Shown here piece after piece: positions 1 through 7,509 of a stretch of 14,236 nucleotides of DNA. The stretch spans positions 1 to 14,236 of the forward strand of contig CAKZNJ010000261.1 of assembly GCA_937129505.1 (NCBI GenBank). The letters are read 5' to 3'. Made by a program: the position numbers and the translations under genes. The first letter of the stretch is position 1. The number at the start of each line of letters is the position of its first letter. Origin of the DNA: an uncultured Anaerolineae bacterium (lineage in GTDB: Bacteria > Chloroflexota > Anaerolineae > Anaerolineales > UBA4823). The notes beneath the pieces are model-generated. The model ran no database searches. It had not been told where the DNA came from and worked only from the letters and a program-made list of their open reading frames with translations.

Positions 1-2010
1 ATCCTTGCCTTTGTGTTTTTGCTGATTTGGATTGTTTTTGTACTGGGGGGATATTATGTTTATCATAAGCCCTTCTCACCTCAACAGGTAATCATCTGGA
101 TCAAGGGGCTCTATCAAACGATTGTCGGTTTCCTGATCGTCATTTGCGCAGGGGGGATTGGTTTAAGAGTGATTGGAAAGTTTTTCCCCAAACAGCCGGC
201 TACTACCATCCAATCCGTTGGTGTGGGCTTTGGGATATTGGGGACGAGTTATTTAGGAATGGGTTGGATTATTGGAGTCCGATGGTATTTGTCCTTGATT
301 CTAATCGGACTCATGTTAATCTGGTCACGACGGTCGGTTGTTGATTGGTTGCAAAACCTTATCCGGACGGTCGGGAAAGTTCTCCCAACAAAGCGCCCTT
401 CGATTGTTTTAGCCATCTTGATTGGTTTGTTAATGGGAGAAGCTTGGTTAGTCTCTTTATCACCGCCCTTGGCATTCGACTCTCTGGTGTATCATCTTTC
501 CTTACCCCTCGCTTATATCCAAAATGGACGGTTTATCTATACGGCGTGGAATACCTTTTGGGGAATGCCTCAGCTTGGGGAGATGCTCTATACAATGGCG
601 ATGAGCTTAGGCGGGATGGAGGCAGGAACAGTTTTTGGGTGGATGATTGGGGCGTTATCGGTTGTTGGGTTAGGCGAAATGCTATATAATGATCTATCCA
701 AGGAGGAGATTTGGATTGCGTATTCTGCTGTATTTTGCGGTTCTACCTTTGCGGAAAGCCTAGGGTGGGGATATGTTGATTGGATTGCGTTTTTCTTCGG
801 AGTGTGTATCCTCCTGACATTTAAGCAAGCGATCAACCGACTAAGCGGTGATCAAATTGTGCTTGCCGGGATCTTTTCTGGGTTTGCGTTGGGGACGAAG
901 TACACTGCCGGTGTTGTCTTGATTGCTTCATTGCTAGCTATTGTGTTTTTGCACTTGATTCGGTCTCAAGGGGGACTGCGGCGGCCAGCAAAGGTGAACC
1001 CTATAGACTTCGCACTGTTAATGAAATCTATCATTATGTTTTTGGCGGTTGTCTTGATCGTCTCGTTGCCATGGTGGCTAAAGAATATCGTTGCTGTTAG
1101 ACAGCCATTCTATCCGATATTATTTCCCGCAGGCGAAATATCTTTGGTGCGGCTCCAGTTCTATAGTAATATAGAGAGTTGGGGAAAGTGGTACACGGCT
1201 TTGTTTTTGCCCTTTACCTCGACAATACTCGGTATTGAGGGCAAAGAGGGATTCAATGCAACGATCGGTCCTTTGTTTCTGCTTTTTTCACCCCTCGCTT
1301 TGTTATCTTTTGTGAAGCGAGACAATCCTGAATATAACTTTGTCTGGCTAACATTCATATTTGCTATGACAGGATGGGTTGTCTGGGGGATTGGCTCGAG
1401 AATAGCCGGCTATTTGATCCAGAGTAGATTGTATTGGGCAATCTTTCCGAGCTTAGTTGTTTTAGTGGGCTTCGGTTGTCGTCATCTTTCTCAAATGCGG
1501 ATGGGTTCTATCCGCATGAGGGTGTTAGTTGATAGCATGGCAATATTCGTAATGTTCTTGACATCAATTGAGGTAACTTCTTCAATACTTCATAAAAGGG
1601 TGTTCGATTTTGTGAGCGGACAGATAGGTTCGCAGGACTTCTTGACCCATAATCTAGGTTGGCATTACTATGTTATGCAGGATCTAAGTGGGATCGGTAA
1701 CTCCTCCCAAACGCTACTCCTCTTCGAGCCACGCAGTCTCTATTGCCTTCCGAAATGCGATGGGGATGAAATTTTAGATGAATGGTATCTAGCGAGTTTG
1801 GGTTCTTCGGTTAGTGTAAATGATGTTATTCAGCTTTGGAAAGAAAGGAATTATCGCTATCTTTTGGTTTATGACGATGGGGCAAAATTTGTCCGTGAAC
1901 ATGATCGGCGCTACCGCTCTGATCAGTGGAGATTATTCGATCGATTAAGGCAAACCCTACCGCGTCTTAAAACCTATGGTGAGGCTTACTCTTTATACAT
2001 GCTTCCATGA
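1..2010 (+). CDS. Polytopic membrane protein, GT-C type glycosyltransferase-like (5' end may lie outside window)
   Basis: This is a large integral membrane protein with roughly a dozen hydrophobic segments along its length and a soluble C-terminal tail of about 120 residues. The reading frame stays open to base 1. The first start codon in the window is GTG at 13, giving 665 residues, but the true start may lie upstream. After several N-terminal membrane segments there is an acidic loop motif, FDSLVYHLSLP (Asp about residue 156 counting from GTG 13). It resembles the catalytic first-loop Asp of GT-C enzymes, which transfer sugars from polyprenyl-phosphate donors on the outer membrane face. A later GTKYTAG loop and a soluble end fit the same architecture. 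The stop codon overlaps the next gene's ATG (ATGA), implying translational coupling. The family assignment comes from layout and motif; donor and acceptor are unknown. Confidence 0.7.
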   Translation: MLAFVFLLIWIVFVLGGYYVYHKPFSPQQVIIWIKGLYQTIVGFLIVICAGGIGLRVIGKFFPKQPATTIQSVGVGFGILGTSYLGMGWIIGVRWYLSLILIGLMLIWSRRSVVDWLQNLIRTVGKVLPTKRPSIVLAILIGLLMGEAWLVSLSPPLAFDSLVYHLSLPLAYIQNGRFIYTAWNTFWGMPQLGEMLYTMAMSLGGMEAGTVFGWMIGALSVVGLGEMLYNDLSKEEIWIAYSAVFCGSTFAESLGWGYVDWIAFFFGVCILLTFKQAINRLSGDQIVLAGIFSGFALGTKYTAGVVLIASLLAIVFLHLIRSQGGLRRPAKVNPIDFALLMKSIIMFLAVVLIVSLPWWLKNIVAVRQPFYPILFPAGEISLVRLQFYSNIESWGKWYTALFLPFTSTILGIEGKEGFNATIGPLFLLFSPLALLSFVKRDNPEYNFVWLTFIFAMTGWVVWGIGSRIAGYLIQSRLYWAIFPSLVVLVGFGCRHLSQMRMGSIRMRVLVDSMAIFVMFLTSIEVTSSILHKRVFDFVSGQIGSQDFLTHNLGWHYYVMQDLSGIGNSSQTLLLFEPRSLYCLPKCDGDEILDEWYLASLGSSVSVNDVIQLWKERNYRYLLVYDDGAKFVREHDRRYRSDQWRLFDRLRQTLPRLKTYGEAYSLYMLP

Positions 2011-3602
2011 AAAGCTTGAATGATTTGTTTTTGACTTGGGTCGGCGGCCTTGTTGTCGTTATATTGGCTGCAGCCTTCCAGAAAACCCCCGGTTACATGG
2101 ATGCGGAATATTACTATGCAGGAGCGAAGTTGATTTGGCGGGGGGAATTCCATAGGGAACCATATATTTGGAATTATCTGTCTGACCCACAGGGCTTACC
2201 AACGCCTTCCTACACCTACTGGATGCCCTTGGCTTCTTTAACGGCGTATTTTGGGATGTTAATCGGGCGAGGAGAGGACTTTGTAAATGCGCGGATACCG
2301 TTTATCCTTCTCAGTTCTTTTATTCCTCCGTTGACCTACTGGCTGGGGGTGCGGTTGAGTAAGCAGCGTTTTGTGGCATTATTCGCGGGGATGATGGCAT
2401 GGTTTCCGATGTTTTATCTTGCTTATCTCCCAACTACCGATACCTTTGCTCTCTATATGATTTTGGGGACACTCTGGATAATTTTTGCTGATCTCATGCC
2501 GAAATTACGTTGGGATTATTCCTTATTTGCAGGAATGATTTGTGGGCTAATGCACTTAGCTAGAGCGGATGGTTTTATTTGGATGCTACTATTCGGTTGT
2601 TTTATGGTGATAGAACAGTTTGTTTCACGGAAGTTTGGGAGTAAACAGATTGTTTTTGTAAAAATTGTCAGTGTATTTTTGGTTGGATATGCGTTGATGA
2701 TGGTTGGATGGTATGGGAGAAATTTGCTGGAGTTTGGCTCACTTTTCCCACCTGGCAATCAGCGAGCACTATTTTTGCGTACTTACAATGATCTTTTTCG
2801 ATATCCACCATCCGAACTTAATTTAACCTACCTTCTACAAGGTGGTATTTATCCAATTCTCTGCGACCGCATGTACGCATTAAGCCAAAATCTGCTCTCT
2901 TTATTGGCTGTTCAAACGGAAATTGTTCTAGCGCCATTGTTTATTCTCGGTTATTGGAAAAGAAAAAGAGAGCCGATAATCGTCAAATCGAGCTTAGCTT
3001 GGCTGGCAATTTTTGGGTTGATGAGCCTCGTGTTTCCTCATGCGGGTTGGCGAGGCGGCTATTTTCACGCAGCGGCGGCTTTCCAGCCATTTATTTGGTG
3101 CCTCTCAGGGGAAGGCTTGGGCGTTTTTGTTGAATGGGGAATGAAGAATCGCCAATGGGAACCATCTCAAGCGATTCGAGTGTTCAGTCTCTTTATTATT
3201 GCTTTCTTGTTAGCTCTAACTTGCTTTGTTTACTATACTCGGGTTATCGGAGTAAGGAGCTCTCAAGAAAGTTGGAATGAGACTCTTCGAAGACAATCGC
3301 AAATATGCGATTCGGTCAATAAAATTTTTGCGAAGGAACATTTCCCGAATTCAGGGGTGATGATCAATAATCCGGTAGGCTTTTATCTGGTGTGTGAACA
3401 CCCTGCTGTGTCTGTGCCGGTTGGTGGTGAGAAGTCGGTCAAATTAGTGGCTCAACGGTTTAATATTCATTACCTTATTCTAGAAAAGGATCACCCTCCT
3501 GAATTAGCTCACTACTTCTTTAATCCTCAAGACAGCAGTTTACTCACTTTAATCGATAATTCAGAGGATTGGAAAATCTATACCATCCATGACCTTCCGT
3601 AA
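2007..3602 (+). CDS. Polytopic membrane protein, GT-C type glycosyltransferase-like
   Basis: This 531-residue protein has an N-terminal hydrophobic segment (about residues 8-24) followed by a short extracytoplasmic loop, GYMDAEYYYAGAKL (Asp32, Glu34). That is the usual place for catalytic acidic residues in GT-C glycosyltransferases. A loop with WNYL and PSYTYWMPLASL motifs follows, then about ten more membrane segments and a soluble C-terminal domain from about residue 415. It probably uses a lipid-linked sugar donor and acts at the outer face of the membrane, but the substrate cannot be read from the sequence. Its ATG overlaps the upstream stop by 4 nt with no strong Shine-Dalgarno sequence, so translation probably depends on the upstream gene. 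It is not a close copy of its two neighbours, which suggests separate specificities within one pathway. Confidence 0.7.
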   Translation: MKSLNDLFLTWVGGLVVVILAAAFQKTPGYMDAEYYYAGAKLIWRGEFHREPYIWNYLSDPQGLPTPSYTYWMPLASLTAYFGMLIGRGEDFVNARIPFILLSSFIPPLTYWLGVRLSKQRFVALFAGMMAWFPMFYLAYLPTTDTFALYMILGTLWIIFADLMPKLRWDYSLFAGMICGLMHLARADGFIWMLLFGCFMVIEQFVSRKFGSKQIVFVKIVSVFLVGYALMMVGWYGRNLLEFGSLFPPGNQRALFLRTYNDLFRYPPSELNLTYLLQGGIYPILCDRMYALSQNLLSLLAVQTEIVLAPLFILGYWKRKREPIIVKSSLAWLAIFGLMSLVFPHAGWRGGYFHAAAAFQPFIWCLSGEGLGVFVEWGMKNRQWEPSQAIRVFSLFIIAFLLALTCFVYYTRVIGVRSSQESWNETLRRQSQICDSVNKIFAKEHFPNSGVMINNPVGFYLVCEHPAVSVPVGGEKSVKLVAQRFNIHYLILEKDHPPELAHYFFNPQDSSLLTLIDNSEDWKIYTIHDLP

Positions 3603-5097
3603 AATCCTGCTGATTTTTACATTTGCTGCTCTCTCAAGCGTGTTCTATGTTGGATACAGCGCGTCTTTAGGGCGGATTGGTTTTCCCTTAGATGACGCAT
3701 GGATTCATCAAACGTATGCGCGGAATGTTTCCCAGGGATATGGTTGGTCTTTTGAGGCTGGAAAGCTTTCCGGAGGAGCTACTGCCCCGCTTTGGACTCT
3801 TCTAATCAGCTTCGGGTATTGGTTAAAAATTCCACCCCTTTTTTGGGCTTTTATGCTCGGGGTTGTCTTCTTGGCGAGCACTAGCGTTCTTGTGGTTAGG
3901 TGCTTCGAGGAAATTGACCCGAAGATTAGTTGGTTAGGTCTATATTTTCTGATTGAGTGGCATTTTAGTTGGGCATCTGTTTCCGGCATGGAGACTATTC
4001 TCGCTGTTTTTCTTGTTATTTTTGTCTTTTACCTTCTAAAAATGTATCCCAATCGCTATCTTTTATCTCTGTGTTTGGCTGCGAGTGTTTGGGTTCGCCC
4101 CGACCTTGTAACCTTATTCTTGCCCGTCCTAGTTTGGTTGCTTTCTCGGCGAGCCGGATTTGGGTTTTGGCAACCTAAGATATTCGTCATTTTTTTATTG
4201 CCCGCATTGTCTATCATCGCGTATTTGATTTTTAATCAATGGGTGAGTGGAGCGTTTTTTCCGACCACTTTTTATGCCAAACAGGCTGAATATGCTGAGA
4301 TGCGCAAATTCCCGTTTTTATATCGATTTTGGCAGCAATTCTCGATCGCGCTTATTGGAAGCGGGGTTCTATTACTTGGAGGATTTTTCTATCAGATATA
4401 TCACCGTTGGATTGCAAAAGATTGGGAGGCGTTGTCTTGGGTAGCCTGGTACTTAATCATTGTCGGTGTCTATGCAGCCCGTTTACCAGTCACCTATCAA
4501 CATGGACGATATATGATTCCAGCCATTGTTGTGTATTACTTGTTCGGCCTTCAGGGGAGCGTGATCCTATACCGTTGGTTGGTGAAAAAGCGTAGATGGG
4601 GATGGATTCTAGCGAGAAGCGGATTATTGTCGTGGCTTGTCACTTCCCTTGCTTTCTGGTGGTTTGGTGGCAGTGCTTATGGCAGAGACGTTATGTTGAT
4701 TGAAACCCAAATGGTGGATATCGCAAAATGGGCAGAAAAAAACCTCCCTTCAAATTCGCGCCTTGCGGTTCATGACATTGGCGCGATCGGGTATTTCACA
4801 ACCCATGAGCTAATTGATCTGGCAGGATTGATCAACCCCGAAGTGATTCCATTTATTCGGGATGAAAATAAGCTTGCTGAATATCTTGATCGAAAAGATG
4901 TAGACTATTTGATTTGTTTTCCCGAGTGGTATCCACGATTGACAAAGGGATTACAGATAGTCCATCAGGCAGATTCTCGGGTTGTTAGAGAATACGATGA
5001 ACTTCCCATGACAATTTTCCGATGGAATCTTAACAGTTTTATTAGCTTGAAAGAAGAGGGATACTTTGATGCTATACTATACGTACAAGGATTTTAG
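3589..5097 (+). CDS. Polytopic membrane protein, GT-C type glycosyltransferase-like with DD motif
   Basis: This 502-residue protein starts with a basic N-terminus (MTFRK) and a first membrane helix. A loop carrying FPLDDAWIHQTYARN follows (Asp35-Asp36), then GATAPLWTLL. The DDAxI...YARN plus PLWT pattern recurs in large bacterial families of predicted GT-C sugar transferases, including ArnT- and arabinosyltransferase-like proteins. About ten membrane segments lie between, and the C-terminal soluble domain includes HDIGAIGYFTTHELIDLAG, another pattern seen in these families. The start overlaps the previous gene by 14 nt, so all three membrane proteins probably form one translationally coupled set. 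A role in building a cell-surface glycan or modifying an exported protein is an inference. The response regulator gene follows after only 8 nt. Confidence 0.72.
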   Translation: MTFRKILLIFTFAALSSVFYVGYSASLGRIGFPLDDAWIHQTYARNVSQGYGWSFEAGKLSGGATAPLWTLLISFGYWLKIPPLFWAFMLGVVFLASTSVLVVRCFEEIDPKISWLGLYFLIEWHFSWASVSGMETILAVFLVIFVFYLLKMYPNRYLLSLCLAASVWVRPDLVTLFLPVLVWLLSRRAGFGFWQPKIFVIFLLPALSIIAYLIFNQWVSGAFFPTTFYAKQAEYAEMRKFPFLYRFWQQFSIALIGSGVLLLGGFFYQIYHRWIAKDWEALSWVAWYLIIVGVYAARLPVTYQHGRYMIPAIVVYYLFGLQGSVILYRWLVKKRRWGWILARSGLLSWLVTSLAFWWFGGSAYGRDVMLIETQMVDIAKWAEKNLPSNSRLAVHDIGAIGYFTTHELIDLAGLINPEVIPFIRDENKLAEYLDRKDVDYLICFPEWYPRLTKGLQIVHQADSRVVREYDELPMTIFRWNLNSFISLKEEGYFDAILYVQGF

Positions 5098-5105
5098 GAT
5101 TTCTG

Positions 5106-5813
5106 ATGCAACAGCTTGATAAGACATCCCTCGTGATCATTGACGATCACCCTCTGTTTCGCCAGGGAGTGGAGGATGTATTTCGCTTGGAGCGCGATTT
5201 TGAGGTTGTCGGCACTGCCTCAAGTGGACAGGAAGGACTTGCACTTATCCGAAGCTTGAAGCCACAGGTTGGGATAACCGACATCAATTTACCAGATTTA
5301 AGTGGATTAGCGGTGGTAAAGCAGGTTAAGCAGGAGAGTTTGCTGACCCGACTCATCCTTCTGACTGCTTATGATGATCCAGCGCAGAAGTTATATGCCT
5401 TTCAATCTGGTGCGTGGGGATATTGCACAAAAGATATTCAACCCGTTGATTTAGTCGATCGAGTTAGAGCGGTGGCGAGTGGATATTACGTCGTTTCGAG
5501 TCAAATTATGGATGAAGACAAGTTTAATCACTGGCTCGATTTACAGATGAGTGACAATGGTCAAACTGACCATCTTGAAAATTTCTGTTTGCCCTCTCCA
5601 CTTTCGCCGCGAGAATTGGAGATACTTATCTACCTCACTCAAGGACAGAGTAATAAAGAAATTGCCATGCGCCTAGGAATCAGTCATCAAACCGTGAAGA
5701 ATCACCTTGCGTCATTGTTCCGGAAACTTGGCGTACAGGATCGCACCCAAGCTGTATTATTTGCGCTTCAACGGGGATTGGTAAAGATGTCTTTGACGAG
5801 TAATGGAGGATAA
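5106..5813 (+). CDS. Response regulator, NarL/FixJ (DegU-like) family with LuxR-type HTH
   Basis: This 235-residue two-domain transcription factor has an N-terminal receiver (about residues 8-125) with every phosphorylation residue: acidic pair Asp13-Asp14, phosphoacceptor Asp59 (GITDINLPD), Thr87 and Lys109. A linker of about 40 residues leads to a LuxR-type helix-turn-helix (about 166-228), with LSPRELEIL, QSNKEIAMRLGIS and the recognition helix QTVKNHLASLFRKL. Phosphorylation by the kinase encoded 9 nt downstream should promote dimerisation and DNA binding. AGGA at 5096-5099 is a suitable ribosome binding site for ATG 5106. The gene lies only 8 nt after the membrane-protein genes, so it is probably co-transcribed with them. 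The targets are unknown; the flp and cpaB promoters just downstream are the obvious candidates. Confidence 0.92.
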   Translation: MQQLDKTSLVIIDDHPLFRQGVEDVFRLERDFEVVGTASSGQEGLALIRSLKPQVGITDINLPDLSGLAVVKQVKQESLLTRLILLTAYDDPAQKLYAFQSGAWGYCTKDIQPVDLVDRVRAVASGYYVVSSQIMDEDKFNHWLDLQMSDNGQTDHLENFCLPSPLSPRELEILIYLTQGQSNKEIAMRLGISHQTVKNHLASLFRKLGVQDRTQAVLFALQRGLVKMSLTSNGG

Positions 5814-5822
5814 AGAAGCTGT

Positions 5823-6884
5823 ATGAACGGTCGGCAGGAGCAAAAGCCTACGGAGATCATTCATGATCTGATTAATAAAGTTGATCAACTTCTGGACAGC
5901 ATCAAGCAGAATTTATATGAAAACGAGCGACTTTTAGGGCAGAGTCAGCAAGAAGTAGACAAACTGAGCAAGAAAAACGCTTCAATTACTGCTGAACTGC
6001 AAAAGATTCAATCGAATACAGAGAGCTTTTCTCGTCATGAATTGCGATTAGGTTATGAAGCCGCTCTTGAGGCGCAACAAAGACTGTACTTAATGTCTGG
6101 TAAAGTGGAAAGAATTCAAAGTGAGATACAGCATTTGCGGGTACAATTAGGGTGGCTAGAAAGTTTCCGAACTATGCTGGATGAATTGAATGAAGGAATT
6201 GCCTCATCAGGAAGAGGGCTACGACCGGGTGAAGGGATCGAAATGATCATTCAGGCTCAGGAAGGAGAGCGGCAGAGGCTATCAAGGCAAATGCATGATG
6301 GACCAGCCCAGGCTTTATCGAATTTTATTCTCCAGACAGAAATTGCTATGCGTTTGTTTGATATTGATTCTGCAAAAGCAAAAGAAGAACTTGAAAGCCT
6401 TCGTCTTTCTGCTACACAAGCTTTTCAAAAGGTGCGCGATTTTATCTTTGAACTCAGGCCAATGATGTTGGATGATCTGGGATTGGCGCCTACCGTCAAG
6501 CGGTATGTAGATGCCATGCAGAGTTTTCCGGGTACTTCTGTGCAACTTACCCTGACAGGTATGGAAAGGAGATTAGAACCCTATTTGGAGGTCATGATCT
6601 TTCGAGCTATCCAAGAGCTTTTAGGTAATGCCATTCGTCACAGTCAAGCGAGCGATATCCGCATCCACTTAGATTTAGGAGACATGATCGTAAAAGTGAC
6701 GGTGGATGACAATGGGAAAGGGTTTGACCCTGAGATCCTAAAAGAGCGAACCAATATGGGGCTCAAAATCATCCGCGACCGGGTTGAGATGCTAGGAGGT
6801 GACTTTCAACTTAACACACGCACAGGCGAAGGAACGCGTGTCTCGTTTATGATTCCACTCCGAGAGGTACCTGAGGTCGCCTGA
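5823..6884 (+). CDS. Soluble sensor histidine kinase, DegS-like (HisKA_3 family)
   Basis: This 353-residue cytoplasmic kinase has no membrane segment. Residues about 10-125 form a Gln/Glu/Lys-rich coiled coil that includes FSRHELRLGYEAALEAQQ, which closely resembles the sensor domain of Bacillus DegS. The dimerisation and phosphotransfer domain has the HisKA_3 H-box RQMHDGPAQ, with phospho-acceptor His158, then FELRPMMLDDLGL. The C-terminal HATPase domain has the N-box ELLGNAIRHS (Asn269), the G1 box DDNGKGFD (Asp296) and a second glycine motif near TGEGTRVSF. It should phosphorylate, and possibly dephosphorylate, the adjacent response regulator. GGAGG near 5806-5810 lies about 12 nt before ATG 5823. 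The order is regulator then kinase, opposite to degS-degU of Bacillus. The signal is unknown, since DegS-type sensors read cytoplasmic cues. No terminator is visible between this gene and the flp promoter. Confidence 0.9.
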   Translation: MNGRQEQKPTEIIHDLINKVDQLLDSIKQNLYENERLLGQSQQEVDKLSKKNASITAELQKIQSNTESFSRHELRLGYEAALEAQQRLYLMSGKVERIQSEIQHLRVQLGWLESFRTMLDELNEGIASSGRGLRPGEGIEMIIQAQEGERQRLSRQMHDGPAQALSNFILQTEIAMRLFDIDSAKAKEELESLRLSATQAFQKVRDFIFELRPMMLDDLGLAPTVKRYVDAMQSFPGTSVQLTLTGMERRLEPYLEVMIFRAIQELLGNAIRHSQASDIRIHLDLGDMIVKVTVDDNGKGFDPEILKERTNMGLKIIRDRVEMLGGDFQLNTRTGEGTRVSFMIPLREVPEVA

Positions 6885-6925
6885 TTCCCTTACAGAATTG
6901 CAAGGAAAATTTCACAAAATGCATA

Positions 6926-6954
6926 TTGCAAAAAATTAAAAGATTCCGTATAAT
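6926..6954 (+). promoter_or_regulatory. Predicted sigma70-type promoter of flp
   Basis: A -35 element TTGCAA (6926-6931) and a perfect -10 TATAAT (6949-6954) are separated by exactly 17 nt. Transcription would start near 6961 and leave a leader of about 47 nt before the pilin ATG. A second TTGCAA lies at 6898-6903, and the palindrome ATGCAT at 6919-6924 touches the -35; either could take part in regulation, but that is speculative. The element quality and placement directly before a gene for an abundant structural protein make this a convincing promoter. Confidence 0.75.
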
Positions 6955-6990
6955 GTGCGTAGTTACTCGTATTGAGTAAAATTCTAAAGG

Positions 6991-6999
6991 AAAGGAGGT
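6991..6999 (+). promoter_or_regulatory. Strong ribosome binding site that fixes the flp start
   Basis: AAAGGAGGT is nearly fully complementary to the 16S rRNA 3' end and lies 8 nt before ATG 7008. It decides between that ATG and an in-frame TTG at 6972, which would place this site inside the coding region and give an unusually long pilin leader. Confidence 0.8.
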
Positions 7000-7007
7000 C
7001 AAAAGCG

Positions 7008-7154
7008 ATGTTATTCGCCCCCAAAGAGAAAGGTCAGGGTCTAGTGGAGTATGCGTTGATCCTCGTTCTAGTAGCGATCGTTGTCATCGTCATCCTTGCA
7101 CTCCTTGGACCAGCTATCGGCAATGTCTTCAGCCGTATTGTCAACGCGATTTAA
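7008..7154 (+). CDS. flp: Flp/Tad family type IVb prepilin
   Basis: This is the 48-residue precursor of the major Tad pilus subunit. The short leader MLFAPKEKG ends in Gly9, and the mature part begins QGLVEYALIL. Placing Glu14-Tyr15 at mature positions +5/+6 puts the prepilin peptidase cut after Gly9, as in other Flp pilins. The Glu-Tyr pair is the family signature. A single hydrophobic helix (about residues 16-35) follows, ending in LGPAIGNVFSRIVNAI, which is typical of Gram-positive and Chloroflexota Flp proteins. The start at 7008 is chosen because of the strong ribosome binding site; the in-frame TTG at 6972 is less likely. The gene has its own promoter and terminator, so it is probably expressed alone and at high level, apart from the assembly genes from 7510 onward. 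The peptidase that would process it is not in the window. Confidence 0.93.
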   Translation: MLFAPKEKGQGLVEYALILVLVAIVVIVILALLGPAIGNVFSRIVNAI

Positions 7155-7190
7155 TTATTTTTCCTGAGGAAATATTTTGTTCTTTCAACG

Positions 7191-7220
7191 AAAAACCCTG
7201 ACATTGTGTCAGGGTTTTTT
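7191..7220 (+). terminator. Intrinsic terminator after flp
   Basis: This is a perfect 13-bp stem: 7191-7203 pairs with 7207-7219 around a TTG loop. Its GC core is CCCTGACA/TGTCAGGG, and the 3' arm runs into six T residues. It lies 36 nt after the pilin stop codon. The A-tract on the 5' arm makes it potentially bidirectional, although no gene faces it from the other side. Confidence 0.9.
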
Positions 7221-7262
7221 GGCATTTTTATTGCATTGCTAAGTTGGGACTAGCTATTTGTG

Positions 7263-7299
7263 TTCAAAATTGCCCGACTGATGTCGGGGTTGTTTTGAA
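7263..7299 (+). other. Two-part RNA/DNA hairpin in flp-cpaB spacer
   Basis: The inner stem CCCGAC (7273-7278) pairs with GTCGGG (7283-7288) around a TGAT loop. After a small asymmetric internal loop, an outer 7-bp stem forms between TTCAAAA (7263-7269) and TTTTGAA (7293-7299). There is no clean T-tract beyond it, so it is a weak terminator candidate. It could be a backup terminator, an RNA processing or stability element, or a DNA inverted repeat bound by a regulator. Confidence 0.5.
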
Positions 7300-7397
7300 A
7301 GAATTGTGCTTGCTCCATGGACTTTCACTAAGTCGGGCATGTTAGGCTAAATGGGCGAAGGATTACCTCAAGTTTTGATAATACAACCAAAAAGGCT

Positions 7398-7409
7398 TAC
7401 AAAATTGTA
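7398..7409. promoter_or_regulatory. Short inverted repeat, possible operator upstream of cpaB
   Basis: TACAA and TTGTA are perfect inverted half-sites separated by AA, centred about 43 nt upstream of the predicted cpaB -10. The position suits an activator or repressor site. At 5-bp half-sites it could also arise by chance. Confidence 0.25.
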
Positions 7410-7419
7410 TAGCGGGGTG

Positions 7420-7449
7420 GTAACAAAAAGTCGTTTCTCAATATATAAT
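7420..7449 (+). promoter_or_regulatory. Predicted promoter of the cpaB-tadC operon
   Basis: A perfect TATAAT at 7444-7449 lies 60 nt before the cpaB ATG. The best -35 candidate is GTAACA (7420-7425, 18-nt spacer), only a 4-of-6 match. A good -10 with a poor -35 often marks an activator-dependent promoter. A competing pair, TTGATA (7375-7380) with TACAAA (7398-7403), has a 17-nt spacer but a weaker -10. Confidence 0.5.
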
Positions 7450-7509
7450 ACTATCAATGAATAACCGCCTAAATGTGCCCGACACAAACTATAAAATTCG
7501 GAGGCGATC

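Larger units (their letters stand above)
7271..7483. repeat. Three copies of octamer TGCCCGAC/GTCGGGCA
   Basis: Exact TGCCCGAC occurs at 7271-7278 and 7476-7483, and its reverse complement GTCGGGCA at 7332-7339. Degenerate relatives are GTCGGG at 7283-7288 (the hairpin arm) and GTTGGGA at 7243-7249. One copy overlaps the hairpin, one lies upstream of the predicted cpaB promoter and one in its presumed leader. These may be regulator binding sites or arms of alternative RNA pairings; the function is inferred only from repetition. Confidence 0.45.
7155..7509. other. Intergenic regulatory region between flp and cpaB
   Basis: This 355-base stretch has no convincing coding frame. In order it holds the flp terminator (7191-7220), a second hairpin (7263-7299), a GTCGGGCA element (7332-7339), an inverted repeat TACAA-AA-TTGTA (7398-7409), a TATAAT box (7444-7449), a TGCCCGAC element (7476-7483) and the cpaB ribosome binding site GGAGG (7500-7504). 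It is several times longer than any other spacer in the window, which suggests it carries the control of the assembly operon. Confidence 0.7.

Noticed and set aside
345..689. 114-codon open frame on the plus strand inside the first membrane protein gene
   Set aside because: It is fully contained in another frame of a clear membrane-protein gene, and its composition shows no recognisable fold.
5047..5078. Possible promoter TTGAAA ... TATACT before the response regulator
   Set aside because: The spacer is 20 nt, too long for a standard sigma70 promoter, and the gene lies only 8 nt after its upstream neighbour, so co-transcription is simpler.
6972..7007. Upstream in-frame TTG start for flp
   Set aside because: It would put the strong AAAGGAGGT inside the coding region and has no ribosome binding site of its own; ATG 7008 gives a normal Flp leader.
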